Assembly (NCBI GenBank): GCA_035048485.1
Contig: CM068587.1
Location: 53,787,501-53,851,500, forward strand
Length of the DNA stretch: 64,000 nt
Source: Pteria penguin
Taxonomy: Eukaryota; Mollusca; Bivalvia; Pterioida; Pteriidae
Reading direction: 5' to 3'
The notes beneath the pieces are model-generated. The model did not search any database. It saw only the letters and a list, made by a program, of their open reading frames with translations, and was not told the DNA's origin. The position numbers and the translations under genes are program-made. Positions 23,480-35,334 of this stretch are shown piece after piece. Within the stretch, counting starts at the first letter, position 1. The number at the start of each line of letters is the position of its first letter.

Positions 23480-24060
23480 AGGGATCTTAACAACGGAACC
23501 ACCCTAAACAGTGACGGGTCCTAACTTACCAACCGACCCACCGTTAACAGTGAGGGATCTTAACTTACCAACGGAACCATCCTAAACAGTGAGGGATCTT
23601 AACAACGGACCCACCCTAAACAATGGGGGATCTTAACTCACCAACGTAACCACCTTAAACAGTGAGGGATCTTTTCTCACCAACGTACCACCCTAAACAG
23701 TGAGGGATCTTAACAACGGACCCACCCTAAACAGTGAGGGGTTCTTACTTATCAACGGACCCACCCTAAATAGTGAGGGGTTCTTACTTATCAACGGACC
23801 CACCCTAAACAGTGAGTGATCTTAACTTACCAACGGACCCACCCTAAACAGTGAGTGATCTTAACTTACCAACGAACCCACCCTAAACAGTGCGGGATCT
23901 TAACTTACCAATGGACCCACCCTAAACAGTAAGGGATCTTAATTTACCAACGGACCCACCATAAACAGTGAGGGATCTTAACTTACCAACCGACCAACCG
24001 AATCCGGAACTTCTCGGACAGAGACAGAGCGCGCTACCGCCCGGGTATCGCCGGCACAAG
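23480..24060. repeat. ~40-bp minisatellite derived from a SINE core
   Basis: About 13 units of the form CAGTGAGGGATCTTAACTTA then CCAACGGACCCACCCTAAA; some lack six bases. The unit matches the family 1 SINE body (CAACGGACCCACCCGAAGCA, then GTGAGGGATCTTTTAC). At the right end (24001-24060) a tRNA-like head remains in reverse (GCGCTACCGCCCGGGTATC), so the array sits inside an old SINE. Confidence 0.88.
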
Positions 24061-24852
24061 ATGTTGCCTTAGAAAGCTGCTGAGCATGACATACATAATT
24101 AGTTATCATCGAAGGTCTCTTCTCTTTAATAGTTTTTCTTCCCTCTAGGGAAATCTGGATCTTGAGTAATGCATGAAGGTGGATGACCTCATTGTCAGAG
24201 CTTTGACTGACTGCACCTGTAAGCGTATTACTGTATAATAACCAATATCATAATAGACTGACATTGATTGGTATCAACAGCAGCAGCAAAATTGCAGGGA
24301 CGGATCCCGGAATTTTGACTAGACCACGGGTTAAAAACATATCATTTAGGCTAGTTAGAAAAAGATGATGGGGAGGGAAGATCCGAATCGAGATGCAAAG
24401 TCTTCTCAAATAGTAGCGGTCAGCGTGATTATGGAGCGCTTTGTTGTTGTTGTTGTTTTTATTATTAATTACTATTTTACTTATCACCCGAGCAATATCT
24501 CCAAAAAGTGTTAATCGTATGACTTTCTTAGATTCTTGACTTTATACACTTGTTAAAAGCTACAAAATAATAATAATAATGATAATAAATTAATTAATAA
24601 ATGAAATTTCCTTAAATATTTCTTCTATAAAATTTGAAGAATTGATTTCTTGCGCCAGTGTTGCAAGAGTTTCTCTTGATACCCATTATTTCAAAAAACA
24701 ATAAAGGAAAAGGATCGTGTAACATAATACGGATTCTAAAATAAGAGTAGTGCTCCACTGAATACGGGTATGAGAGAGTGTGAATCAATACCCGGATGAA
24801 AGGAGAAAAAGGTAATCAGTCTATATAGTGTTTGTTTGATTACAGTATCGAA
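24061..24852. other. non-coding, 5' of the unknown ORF
   Basis: AT-rich with (GTT)n and (AAT)n runs near 24440-24600. A possible splice acceptor (TTTGATTACAG) ends at 24845, just before the ORF's first ATG. Confidence 0.4.
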
Positions 24853-25656
24853 ATGCGCAAACCAATAATGGACCAGTCAAAGGGATTCCGGAATATATTA
24901 GCTCAGGTTATTGATTTACTTTCTAAGATAGATGATATTTGTTGGCGAGGAGTGCGTGAAGTGTGTTCGCGAATGTTACATGCAGTAAGATATCTTACGA
25001 TGTTGACACTCTTGGATTTGGATGGTGAAGAAGATCTTGTTTATTCAAACGTTGACAAAAGTAAGAGTAATGCAAATACATTGCAGAGAGGTCGAACTAA
25101 AAGTATGTGCTTGCTTCCAACAAGTTTTCCATCTTTTGGCGAAAATTTGCCCGTTGCGTATAGAGAAAGACCAAAAGTAAGGGACAGACAGGAACGAATT
25201 CGACTTTGTAGCGCTTGCTGGCGGGAGGAGACAACTAAGAGGATTTCTGCCTCAAGTGAAAAGACTTTAGAAATAGAATCGAATACGCAAAAAGAAGAGA
25301 GTGTTCGGAAAGTTCAGAAATCTTCACATCCGGAGGATTTAAATGATGCAGATATGATTCAAAGTTCGTCAGAGAATGTAGGTATTACTTTTTGTACTAG
25401 AACACAATATAAGAAAAATGTTTTTCGTGGTATGACAGATACCACTGATAGGACGATTCAGAACGAGGCCATGGCGTCTACGAGACACGCTTGCAGACGC
25501 GGTGCATTGTGTGACCCGCGGCATCAACTCCTTCCGCAGACAAAGAGGGAAAGAGTTCAACACGAAGCTTTTCAGAGAAGAAGATCTGTAAAGAGAAAGA
25601 TAACGAATTTTCTGACCGCAAAATTTAATTTGAATAACGATGAAGATTTGTTCTGA
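24853..25656 (+). CDS. hypothetical protein, 267 aa
   Basis: One open frame from the ATG at 24853 to TGA at 25656, well above chance length for this AT-rich DNA. No signal peptide or membrane helix is evident. The N-terminal third is a likely helical segment with several Leu/Ile and paired Cys; a Cys-rich spot (CSACW) lies near residue 110; the middle is Ser/Glu/Lys-rich and probably disordered; the C-terminal part is Arg/Lys-rich (QRRRSVKRK) and could be a nuclear targeting signal. I do not recognise the family. An acceptor-like TTACAG directly precedes the start, so it may be the last exon of a longer gene. It could also be a chance frame. Confidence 0.45.
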   Translation: MRKPIMDQSKGFRNILAQVIDLLSKIDDICWRGVREVCSRMLHAVRYLTMLTLLDLDGEEDLVYSNVDKSKSNANTLQRGRTKSMCLLPTSFPSFGENLPVAYRERPKVRDRQERIRLCSACWREETTKRISASSEKTLEIESNTQKEESVRKVQKSSHPEDLNDADMIQSSSENVGITFCTRTQYKKNVFRGMTDTTDRTIQNEAMASTRHACRRGALCDPRHQLLPQTKRERVQHEAFQRRRSVKRKITNFLTAKFNLNNDEDLF

Positions 25657-26344
25657 AAAAGTGTAAGCAAAAATACATTGATGGATTGAATGATACATTA
25701 TGCAACTTGTCAGAATACGGTATAGTATTGATGTAAAGTGTGACGCCATAGTTCATATTGTCAATGTTCTGCCATCTTGTCAGAGAATTATGTCGACTTA
25801 TCAGAAAATTATGTGGAATTTTCAAATGTAATGGCGATTTGTCAGATGTTATGCCTTCAAATAAGAAAATCATGTCGATTAATCAGATGCAGTGTCGTCA
25901 CTTTAGAACCATACTGTTCTTTTGCCAAATTTTCAATTTCGAGAAAATCGAGTTTGAAGTTTTGAATACAGTCGTTCGCTTCTACATGCTTTCTAAGATA
26001 AGAAATATATATTGATAGCATGCTTAAGGTGTCAAAGATTTAATTTGAATCCTTATTTATCCCAACTTTTCATCAGGTTTCTTTGAATTTGAAGTTTTTC
26101 ATTTGTAGATAGAGCATTTGTCTAAATTTTCTGATTAATTTGAGTAAAACCATAATGCACTATGTCCATTTTGACCAATGAGCAGAGAGAAAAATATCAC
26201 GGGATACAGAGATAGAACAGAATTGTGCTATTCCTAGCTATAAGGTTGATACAGATTTTTCCCATTGATTCCAATAGAAAGATGGAGATAAAACAGAATG
26301 GAATTCGAATTCAGTGTTATACAGACCTCGATTTTTATCAGATC
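25657..26344. other. non-coding stretch
   Basis: Loose repeats of TTATCAGAAAATTATG between 25770 and 25880. No other features. Confidence 0.4.
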
Positions 26345-26565
26345 GGGTCCAGCGCCATAAACTGAGAATATACTTAAGTCAAAAATTCATATTCTTCTGT
26401 TCATCAATGAATTAATAACTGGGATTTGGATTTTATTTAGTTTTATTCCACTGATAGATGGAATTAAAGCATTCTGCATTAAAATTTATTTGAACGTTTA
26501 ATAATGGAATACATTAAAATGAAATTTTTGACTTAAGTATATTCTCAGTTTATGGCGCCGGACCC
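26345..26565. mobile_element. MITE with GGGTCCGGCGCCATAAACTG ends, copy 2
   Basis: Second copy of the element at 3336-3563. The terminal repeats match each other and copy 1; flanks read GATC before and GATA after. Confidence 0.85.
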
Positions 26566-27864
26566 GATAGTTAGAACAGTGTAGTTCTCAGGCTACAAAG
26601 TATTTGGTAGAAACGTCCTTCTATACGGTAGCTTCGAAGCCATCTTACATTTATACATAATGTACAATGAGGATGGTCTGCACTACATCACCTCGGTGGG
26701 TGAGTTAAAGCAATCGTCTAGAACTGGGTGCAGCAGTGTGAAGAAATATGTAAATAAGTCCTGGAGATTGCTACAAACAATCTATGTTTGTAAAAGATAT
26801 CTGAGATATTTACAAACATAGTTTGTTTGTTTCATTCTCAAAATGTGACCAAGGAATTAAGTGCGTACACTTTGCGCCGTGCAACAAGTTTATTATTAAT
26901 TAATTTATTTATTTATTTATCTTATTTATTTATTTATTTATTTACTTATTTATTTATATTATCTGTTTTAAACGACAAGAAAGAAGCTGGAAGAGGTGTC
27001 ATTGAAGACAGATAGTCCCTTAATGTAGATCTCGTTATGAATAGAGAAAATCTGTAATTAAAACAGATGGTTGCTTAAAGCAGGTGGTCTTTAAAGAAGG
27101 TGTAACTAACCAAAGAATGGTCATGAAACAAACGCGTTGTCGCATGGCTACTTTTGCTTCGCTCTTAATGAAATATAATGCACATACAATGCGGTAAATG
27201 TTCTAGTAAATAAACATTGTGTAACAGTTTATATTTCATTACTGTTCAACACGTATGTTTAAAACTATAAGTTTATTTGATATGTTCTGTATTGAAACAG
27301 GGACGTATATATCTACACATAGATAAATATTATATACGTCCCCGATTGAAATATGATTTTTCGATTTATACATTTGTCTTGCTTGACTTTTGTTACTCTA
27401 AGAGATCGATTCTGACTTTTTTGTCATTTTAAATCAATGTAGATAAGATATGTTGATGACAATTTTATATCTGATAGAGACCAACTGAAAACAGAACGCT
27501 TCTTAGTATGTTTGCATTTTCAACCTTGTTTAAATGAAATAAAATACATTAAAGTAAATTTCATTGTTTGGGATCATGTTGTTAGATTACACATGATAAT
27601 GAATTTTGACCAAATCGGAGAGATTTATGGCTAGTATATTCGCCCCAAAGTTTTGTAAGTGGATATTTAATGTAAAATAAAAATAAAAAAAAAAACATAA
27701 ATGAAAATAGACGTGTATCAGATTTCAACTTTTATTGTATAAATGTTAATGTTTGTTAGTTTTGTTCTGTTTGCACTTTTTCATGTTAAGTGTCGCGATG
27801 ATCTCATTTTTTGCGGTGACCACATCTGCACCATATCTCATGCACCGCACTGAAATTTAGGCCT
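26566..27864. other. non-coding, with a (TTTA)n microsatellite
   Basis: The TTTA/TTAT microsatellite spans about 26896-26958. Mirrored 'CAAACATA' and 'TATGTTTG' motifs occur near 26780-26825. No gene seen. Confidence 0.45.
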
Positions 27865-28000
27865 ATGTGACTGACCTACCAAACGCGGTGAGGGATATTT
27901 TACTGCCAACGTCTGCAGTGACATGGGACCTCGATTTTACTATCTCATCCGAAGGACTGGTCACTGTTTCGCTGGTGTCACCCGCCACAATCCACAACAT
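27865..28000 (-). repeat. SINE family 1 fragment
   Basis: CGCGGTGAGGGATATTTTAC then GACATGGGACCTCGATTTTA and CTCATCCGAAGGAC match the family body in reverse; head and tail are eroded. Confidence 0.65.
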
Positions 28001-28304
28001 GAAACTTTTTTCAGAGCTGCACACAGAAGATGATATGGTCTGCATGGAGAAGTATACGTCACTGATCCAGATTCCATAAATGACACGACATTTAACTTTG
28101 AACTGGGGGAATGTTAATGATTTTGCCGTCCAATGTTACAGCTCCGCAGTTATCGAGAAGAGGTCTATACTACGTACAAATAAAATAATTTTAAAAAACA
28201 AGTATCAGTACCGCCGCTATTTTACTTAGCCGCTACCTTTTAGGCGAGGCTTACTGCTACGATTCTGAACGCATCCCAGTTGATTGTCTGCTCAATGTCG
28301 CTTT

Positions 28305-28454
28305 CAGAGGCAGATTAAGAGGAAGGGGAAGGGCCGGACCCCCTCCTTTTTCGCCACAAGTATGAGTAAAATTTCAGATTTGGCGGCGTATTTTGGCTGA
28401 TATTGACTTTCACATCCCCCCAACCCCTTTCGGAAATTCTGGATCCGCCAATGG
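28305..28454 (-). mobile_element. CAGTGGCGGATCCAG-family element
   Basis: Starts TCAGAGGCAGATTAAGAGG and ends TTCTGGATCCGCCAATGG. Interior GAGTAAAATTTCAGATTTGG is the family body in reverse. Confidence 0.75.
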
Positions 28455-28879
28455 CTTTCTTGTAGAAAAAATGAATAGATCTTTTATTCTTAAAAATCAA
28501 ACAACAACCATGTATAATAGCCTCAAATTCCCACAAAACCGAATTATTGAAGATTTCCTTTGAATCTATGTTTGGTTAAATGTATATAGTGTATAATAAA
28601 TGATAAAGAAGAATGCTTGTTGGGCATAAAACTTTTCTATAAAAAACCCGTTGTCATAGCAACGGCCGTACTCATTATCATCATACAGACCATAGTTTTC
28701 ATTCTACAAATGGCTATTAGAAGGAGAGCAATGTGATCATCAAGGACTGAACAGATGACAAGAAATCACTCAGATGTGATTAGTACATCCTGAAGTGGAA
28801 GTAACTACAACGGAGGTCGAGCTACGTTCACGTTCTTACAACTATGCTTTGCAGTACATCATGTATTGTGTATTTTCAA

Positions 28880-29225
28880 TTTAGTCCCCATTACCTCTCT
28901 GTACCTGTACCGCCTAGTGTACAAGACAGATGTGTACCGCTAAATACTAAGCCCTGTTTCCATCATCTGTTTCCTTCAGACTTTCTGTACCTCGTCACGT
29001 ACAGTACAGGTATGTACCTCAATGTATTTTGCTACATTTATTTCAGACTTTTTGTACCTCGAAGTGTACAGGACAGGTATGTACCTAGTCGACATTTCCT
29101 TCAGACTTTCTATATATCGTCATGTACAGGACAGATGTGTACCTCAATGTGCCGAACCCACATTTCCTTCAGAAGTACTTTAATGTACCTAGACGACATT
29201 TCCTTTGCTATACCTAGTGTATACC
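28880..29225. repeat. degenerate tandem repeat, about 60-75 bp
   Basis: Repeated blocks of TTTCCTTCAGACTTTCTGTA, CCTCGTCACGTACAGGACAG and GTATGTACCTC in about five decayed copies. The open plus frame across it is a by-product. Confidence 0.65.
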
Positions 29226-30298
29226 TAGTTTACAGATTTTACCAATGCTTAACGTTTAGAAAATGTTTAGTTTACAACATTTAAATATTGTATGAAATAT
29301 CTAAACGAAATTTGGATCAGTCCAGTAATCTGACCTTCACCTTAATCAAACAATGGAGTAGAATACGACAAATACATGGTCCAAGAAGGTTCTTAATAAC
29401 CAAGCGAATCGCTTAACCAGCAAAAAGATAGGTAAAGAGATGTCAATCAAATGCGTCGGAACGCAGGTGCTAATTACTGATATAGATACAATATATATTG
29501 ATTGAGTTATACATAATATTTTATATAGGTTATATCAGCTTCCCTTTTGATTACGAAAGATAAAGGTCCTCAGTTGGAGACCCTTTTTTCACCGAGGGCG
29601 AGTAACATTATCAGTGTACAAGCACTTGCTTTTTATCATAATAGTACATGTATTGTCATTGGCGAATTGTCGATATTCTTAAATCTTTATTAAATGTGTC
29701 ATCAAAACTGAAACAACTTCGACTTGCTCATTTTATTAAATTGCCTTGAAGCACTGAATTTTTCTTGAAAATTATTTAAAAGTTTTATCTTGGTTAGCCA
29801 TCGGACACTCGTGAACTGTACTGTGTTATTCATTGTGTCATTAGTCCATGATCCAGATATGTGAACCCCCCCCCCCCCCCACTACCCTCTTTTTAGGGAA
29901 AATTTTGAAGGATGTGAATTTCTGAAGCTTATGTAAATGCGGCAAAAATATAGCTATGTTGGTCGGTGGGGTTTATGGGATAAAACCATCAATGTTCTAA
30001 GTATTTGAAATTTTCACTGCAGAAGTTCAGTAATACAGGAAGGTTATGAAGGCTTTGTTTTACATTAAAGACTTTACAAACAAACAATATGCATAACAAA
30101 TTTCTTCTGTTCACCAAGCTTAAAAAAACAACAACAAAACCAAGCAAAAACAAGATAAGACCGATAAACATATATACAGGAAAAAATGTTAGACGGTACT
30201 ATTTTGTTGTCATTTCCTTGCGTGCTTTACTTAGTCTATATCTAATTATATTTTGTACATTTACGATTCTATGTTTCTAATCAAATCAATAAATTATA
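29226..30298. other. non-coding stretch
   Basis: A C homopolymer at 29867-29880. No recognisable gene or repeat. Confidence 0.4.
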
Positions 30299-30484
30299 AC
30301 ATGCGCGGATACAGAGGGGGGGGGGGTTAGGGGGGTCTGGACCCTCCCCCCCCCGGAATCCGAAAATTTTACAAAAAAAGGTAATATTTGGGCATTTTTG
30401 GGGTTGGACTCCCCTCGTCTGAGAGAAAAATTTACCTTTTTTGGTTGGACCCCCTCTGACAAAAAATTCTGGATCCGCGCATGT
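30299..30484. mobile_element. dispersed element with CATGCGCGGATCCAGA ends
   Basis: Starts ACATGCGCGGATACAGAGG and ends TTCTGGATCCGCGCATG, an inverted pair of about 17 bp, with G and C runs inside. Related by ends to 62849-63029 and more loosely to the GGCGGATCCAG family. Confidence 0.75.
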
Positions 30485-31859
30485 AGAACGTATTATATCC
30501 AGGAGCTTATATCGGATTACAACTGTTTACCCGTTTACATTAGCAAAGATCCAGGGCTTCCACCCTTTTTACCCAAAGTTTGTTGTAGTACCAATACAAA
30601 AAATTCTATCACCAGTATTCTCTTAATTTTTCAACCCGATTCCCCATGACAACAGCTTTCTAAAAATTCTGGATCCAGATTTTTTTCAAACCGTTGACAA
30701 ACTGCAGCAGCAACTTCACATAAATCTATAATATGGTATAAAACCGTTTCTGAATGATGTTCCAAATACCGCACATCATGTTCTAAGTTTTGAAAAGAAG
30801 AAAATGTCCGTTGGTTTTGAAATTAAAAGGTCAGAGGTCAAAGGTGCAGCATCTGAACATAGAGTGAAATTATGGGAAATCACGGTTTCCGCATGATAAC
30901 ACAGGCAGTATACACAAGATTCAAGTCATATTCTTTACAAAATATATATATTACGAAAAGAGTAAGATAGCCATTGAATTTTAAATCAAAAGATTTAAAG
31001 TCAAGTACGTAACATCTTAAAGCAGAAATAGGCAAAACATCAAGAAAGAAAATGAATTTTAATTATGTACACAGGCTGCTCGAAAATACCTCGTCGGGAC
31101 CTATGTTTCACAGACAATTTCTAGTAACTAAGTTTTTGGCGGTGTTATATAGTATTTTTCCCCATAGTAGTCCCCCCCCCGGAAATTGGCTATAAAGTCT
31201 TTGCCTATAGTAATTTTTCCCTTTACGTAACGGTTTGGAAATTATACACGTTCGTTCTGTATCCATCAGATAACATTTGAAATACAAATGTACTATAGGA
31301 ATAGCCTGTGGATCAAACCGATGTTGTTATGGTTAAGGGGTTTTTATATACTGTTTAGTGGGGGGGGGTATTATTTATCTATTTTTTATTATTGTTATTT
31401 ATTTATTTATCTATTTTGGTAAATGTATACAAGTCTTTTTTTATATATTTACCATAGGATAGTATTTTCTCCTATTATTTCATTGTAAAAATTATCGTCT
31501 ACTTGCGTATATATGTCATTCATGATGTCACGCCATGACTCAAGATTCGATCCCAGGCATCTTTTCGTAATACATCATAAGTAAATTAGGAATTTTCAAT
31601 CAAAATGTTCCAATGATAAATATAAAAACTGAATGTGCAAGAATTCCTTGCGCGTTCAGTTCTTAAATAAATTAAGACTGATGCATTATATATATCACAA
31701 TATCACTCATCATTTACAGAGTACATGATGAACATGAGAATAAGAGAAGAGAATCCCACCCAGGTGTCCAAGATTAGCAATCTACGACGAGGCTTGTCTA
31801 GTCGCGTATGTTGTAAATCATGAACACAGGAATGTGATTTCCTTGTCCCTTAAGCAAAG
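30485..31859. other. non-coding stretch
   Basis: Near 31140-31240 a stretch (CCCCATAGTAG, CCCCCCGGAAATTGGC) resembles the MITE at 32590. No gene. Confidence 0.4.
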
Positions 31860-32303
31860 TATAAAAGGTCTCATCACAAAGAATCTTAATGCGAAGTTTC
31901 AAAGCTCTACCTTTTTTGTGTAGAAGATATAGTCATGGTTAAAGGTTTTGAAAAGTAGGTCACACTTCAAGGTCAGGGTTATTAGGTCAAAAGTCATGGT
32001 CCCAAATGAAAGGTCTTATCACAAGTAATCCATATATGGAGTTCCAAACCCTATCCCTTTTGGTAAAAAGATACAGCCAAAGTATAAGATTTTGAAAACT
32101 ACGTCGAGCTCCAATGTGAAGGTCACTAGTTAAAAAATCATGGTCTCAAATGAAAAGTCTCATCACACAGAATCTATATGTGGAGTTTCAAAGCCTTGCA
32201 TCTTTTGGTACAAACGATGTAGTCAATGTACTTGCCACAGGGTAAGAGTCTCAGACAGATAAAAAATCTAGATGCCCCCGAATTTCATTCGGGGGCATAA
32301 AAC
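31860..32303 (+). mobile_element. ~142-bp tandem repeat ending in a strong hairpin
   Basis: Three decayed units share AAATGAAAGGTCTTATCAC, GGAGTTTCAAAGC and GATATAGTCA. The element ends with the near-perfect hairpin ATGCCCCCGAATTTCATTCG continuing GGGGCATAAAA at 32273-32303. A terminal hairpin after internal tandem repeats resembles Helitron-type non-autonomous elements, but I cannot see their other end. Confidence 0.6.
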
Positions 32304-32589
32304 GAACTTGTTTTTCTTTTTTCCGTTTGCATATATATAGATTTCTCGGATTAAATAAAGATATCTCGAATGAAATTCTAGAAAACGTATCTCTATTCTA
32401 AATATATGCATCTGTATTTGGAAAAGAGATTAAGATTGAAGACATTTCTATTTAAGAAAATGAGATATCTCTAAATTCATTGGATATATCTGCCTATCAA
32501 AAAATATCTCTGTTTTAAATAGAAATCTATTTATTGTTAACAAGGTAACAAGCTGGAGTTACTTATGTGTGAAAAGAAACTCCGAAATT

Positions 32590-32745
32590 TTACACTGGTG
32601 GAAAATTCACTATATAGTAGTTTTTCTCCGGGGGAAAATGGCTTTATAGCGCCATTTCCGGGGGACTGCTATATAGTCATTCTCCCCCCACCCCACCCCC
32701 GGAAAAATGGTTAGTGAGGAAAACTACTACATAACACCGGTCGTT
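32590..32745. mobile_element. MITE-like foldback with TAGTAGTTTTTC arms
   Basis: Left TATATAGTAGTTTTTCTCCG and right GGAAAACTACTACATAAC are inverted; CCGGGGG runs lie inside each arm. Confidence 0.6.
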
Positions 32746-33138
32746 AACGATGCGCAGAATTCTGGGATTGTTTGTCCTTTGTGTGTGTAGGTGTGTGTGT
32801 GTGTGTTTATTTTTTTTAATTGGTTTTGTTTATTTTGGTGGGTTTTTTTTTTAAATTTATATAGATTTTGAGGTTTTCTCGGGACAGGGTGGATGGGTTG
32901 TTTTTGTGAGGGTGTCCTTTTTGTTTGACTTTTTTTTGGTGATTGTTTAGTTTTTTTTGGGGGGGGGAGGAGGGAGTGTTTTTGTGAGGGTTTCTTTTTG
33001 CGTTCGGTGGGGTTTTTTTTTTTGTTGCCTTGGGCATATTTGAGAATAAAAAAGGACATACATGTAGACAAACCAACCTTGCAGTTTAGTCTTTCACATC
33101 ATAAGCAATATATGATCTCACATTAGAATGTATTTGAT
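32746..33138. other. T/G-rich low-complexity tract
   Basis: Between 32775 and 33045 the plus strand is almost all T and G (TTTTTTTTGGTG-type runs). Lys/Pro-rich minus frames across it are artefacts. Confidence 0.75.
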
Positions 33139-33235
33139 AATGAGAAGTGCGTCAAAGGAAGCAAGAGCTAATGAGAAGTGCGTCAGAGGAAGCAAAAGCT
33201 AAGTAGAGGTGCGCCAAACACAGCAGGAACTAATA
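33139..33235 (+). repeat. 31-bp tandem repeat, three copies
   Basis: AATGAGAAGTGCGTCAAAGG then AAGCAAGAGCT repeats with growing divergence. Confidence 0.8.
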
Positions 33236-33934
33236 AGTACGCTTCAATTTTCTACATTACATTAAATATCTAATAATCATTTGTTGAATTCCCTCTACTG
33301 AATGATGATAATGTATTGAATGTTGTGACACCTCCGCCAAAGGTGTCCTCAAAATAACCTTTAGAGTAAACTTATATATATAAACACCCAACCCAATAAA
33401 GGCTCAAACAAAAAGACAAAAAGACAAATAAACAACCAAAAACGAAACCCAACAACAACAACGGAAAACATGAAACAAAAAAAAAAAAATCAAGAGCTTT
33501 TCGCTACTGATTGATATAACACAGTAAAAGAGAAAAATATCATATTTGAAAAAGAGATCAATTAATCATTGAACCTCTTTCTTTTTTCCTCAAGGTAAGA
33601 TACTCGTATTTCGTATATGCTATACATAGTTTTCAATGTAAAATTTTAATTTGACAGGAGTTACTTCCCTTGTTCGCGATGTTTGGGGTATATGACTGAG
33701 TATCCGTGCATAGATTGACTTAATAATATAAAAGGTTTCTCCAAACTTTGAAAGATATTTCCCGAGCTGTTGCAATTCTTGTGCAAACCTTGAATATTTT
33801 CATGAGTTGTTTCAATTCTTGTGCAAACTTTGAACCCTGTGGTGATGCAAAAATGCTTCCAAAGATAAAGACACCTTTCACAAAATAATCAAAAACATTT
33901 GTACAAATGTGAAGCAAAACCTTCAGCTTCAACT
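33236..33934. other. non-coding stretch
   Basis: Poly-A tract near 33475-33490. No gene recognised. Confidence 0.4.
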
Positions 33935-34319
33935 CAATCTGATTAAAACCATATCTTCGTTCCCTTTCTCTATTGGTCCCATTGCGGATAAAGACCTGGT
34001 GAAACCCCGTAACGGGTCATGTTCTGGTGAACTCTGATTTCTAGCCAATCAGTGGATCGGCTACAAATTCCTAGGAATGAAATTAACACCTCCGGCGTGC
34101 GTGACACACATGGTAGTTTTTGAACAGTGTTTGTTACATATTGCGTCACTATCAAGTGCCTAGCCGAGTCATTGATTGGCTATGGGAAGTAACGGTTTCT
34201 GTGACTGAAACGTCATCAGCGTTCACCAAAACATAACCTTTTACGGGGTTTCGCCAGATCTTTATCCGCAATAGGACAAATAGAGAAGCGGAATAAAGAT
34301 ATGATTTTAATCAGATTGG
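33935..34319. mobile_element. 385-bp foldback MITE
   Basis: Outer arms about 85-100 bp: CAATCTGATTAAAACCATAT at left and its complement at right, then GGATAAAGACCTGGTGAAAC and its mirror. Inner mirrored GCCAATCA motifs extend the foldback. No ORF. Confidence 0.85.
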
Positions 34320-34444
34320 CTTCAACTCCAACTGAAATTTTCTATCTCTTTATCTGTACAATGATTGGGGAAGTATACGTGAAGGCCAAGGTCAATGTAT
34401 ATCACACACGTCATAACAGTTGTCTGTAGCACACATTTCAACTT

Positions 34445-34833
34445 CAGTGGGGGGATCCACGATTTCCGATGCTAAGAGGGGAAGTGGCACTTATGAAAGT
34501 CGTCTATAAGCCAAATTACTCAGCCATTTTGGGTGCCAAATCTGGAGTTTTACTCATGTTATTTCTGATTTCAATCTAATTAAAATTCGATAATAATGTG
34601 ACAGAGACATACAAGTGAGTTCAATACCCCTCGCTAGTGACCTTGTTTTTCTGGCGCTGTGGTTATCTTCGCCCAGCTTTGTTGCAAAATTAAGCAACCT
34701 CGAGTGACTAGATAGGTGACCTGTCAACACTGTGCAGGGTTTAAGTGTTTTCAAACTAATCATTTGTAGGCATGTATGCCTTGTAAATTTGTGGGAAAAA
34801 GGGGTCCGGGCTCTCCCTCTAAATCTGCCACTG
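34445..34833 (+). mobile_element. CAGTGGCGGATCCAG-family element split by an insertion
   Basis: The 5' part ends near 34562 after TGGAGTTTTACTCATGTTAT and the family sequence resumes near 34745 (GTGTTTTCAAAC, TGCCTTGTAAATTTGTGG). About 180-190 bp of unrelated DNA lies between. Confidence 0.65.
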
Positions 34834-35286
34834 AACTGTCTACAGAGGGCAGCGATCACACACTTTAAAAACTGAATTTTTAGTTTATTGTCTCAAAGTT
34901 TCACTAAATATGAAACAACCAAAATCTTAACTGACAGAGATTTGGTATAGAGTGATATACAACAGCAACGCCAAACGTGACATTTCCTCTTACGGCAGCA
35001 AAATCCGTGATACTAAATTGACCTTTTGACCCCAAAATCAATAGGGATCTTCCTCTCATTATAATAATGTCATATGTGATCTATGAACTCAATAGGGATA
35101 AACTTGTGACTCCCAGAGTGTCTACAAGGTTTTTCTATGATGACCTCTAGTGACATTATCCTTTGAACTTTGATCCCAAAATCAAGAGGGATTTTCCTCT
35201 CTTTCTCTCCTTATACTAAAAGAACATGTGAGGTATGAACGCAATAGGGCAAAAATGTTACTTCTAGAGTGTCTACTAGGTTTTAT

Positions 35287-35332
<46 letters not shown>
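34834..35332. repeat. two-copy ~155-bp tandem repeat ending in (CA)n
   Basis: Two units share CCCAAAATCAATAGGGAT, TTTTCCTCTC, GAACGCAATAGGG and AGAGTGTCTACTAGG. A pure (CA)n microsatellite follows at 35289-35332. Confidence 0.7.

Positions 35333-35334
<2 letters not shown>

Noticed and set aside
28844..29284. 146-codon plus-strand frame
   Set aside because: Covers a decayed tandem repeat; no family resemblance.
32727..33076. Lys/Pro-rich minus-strand frames of about 90-115 codons
   Set aside because: Low-complexity T/G tract on the plus strand.
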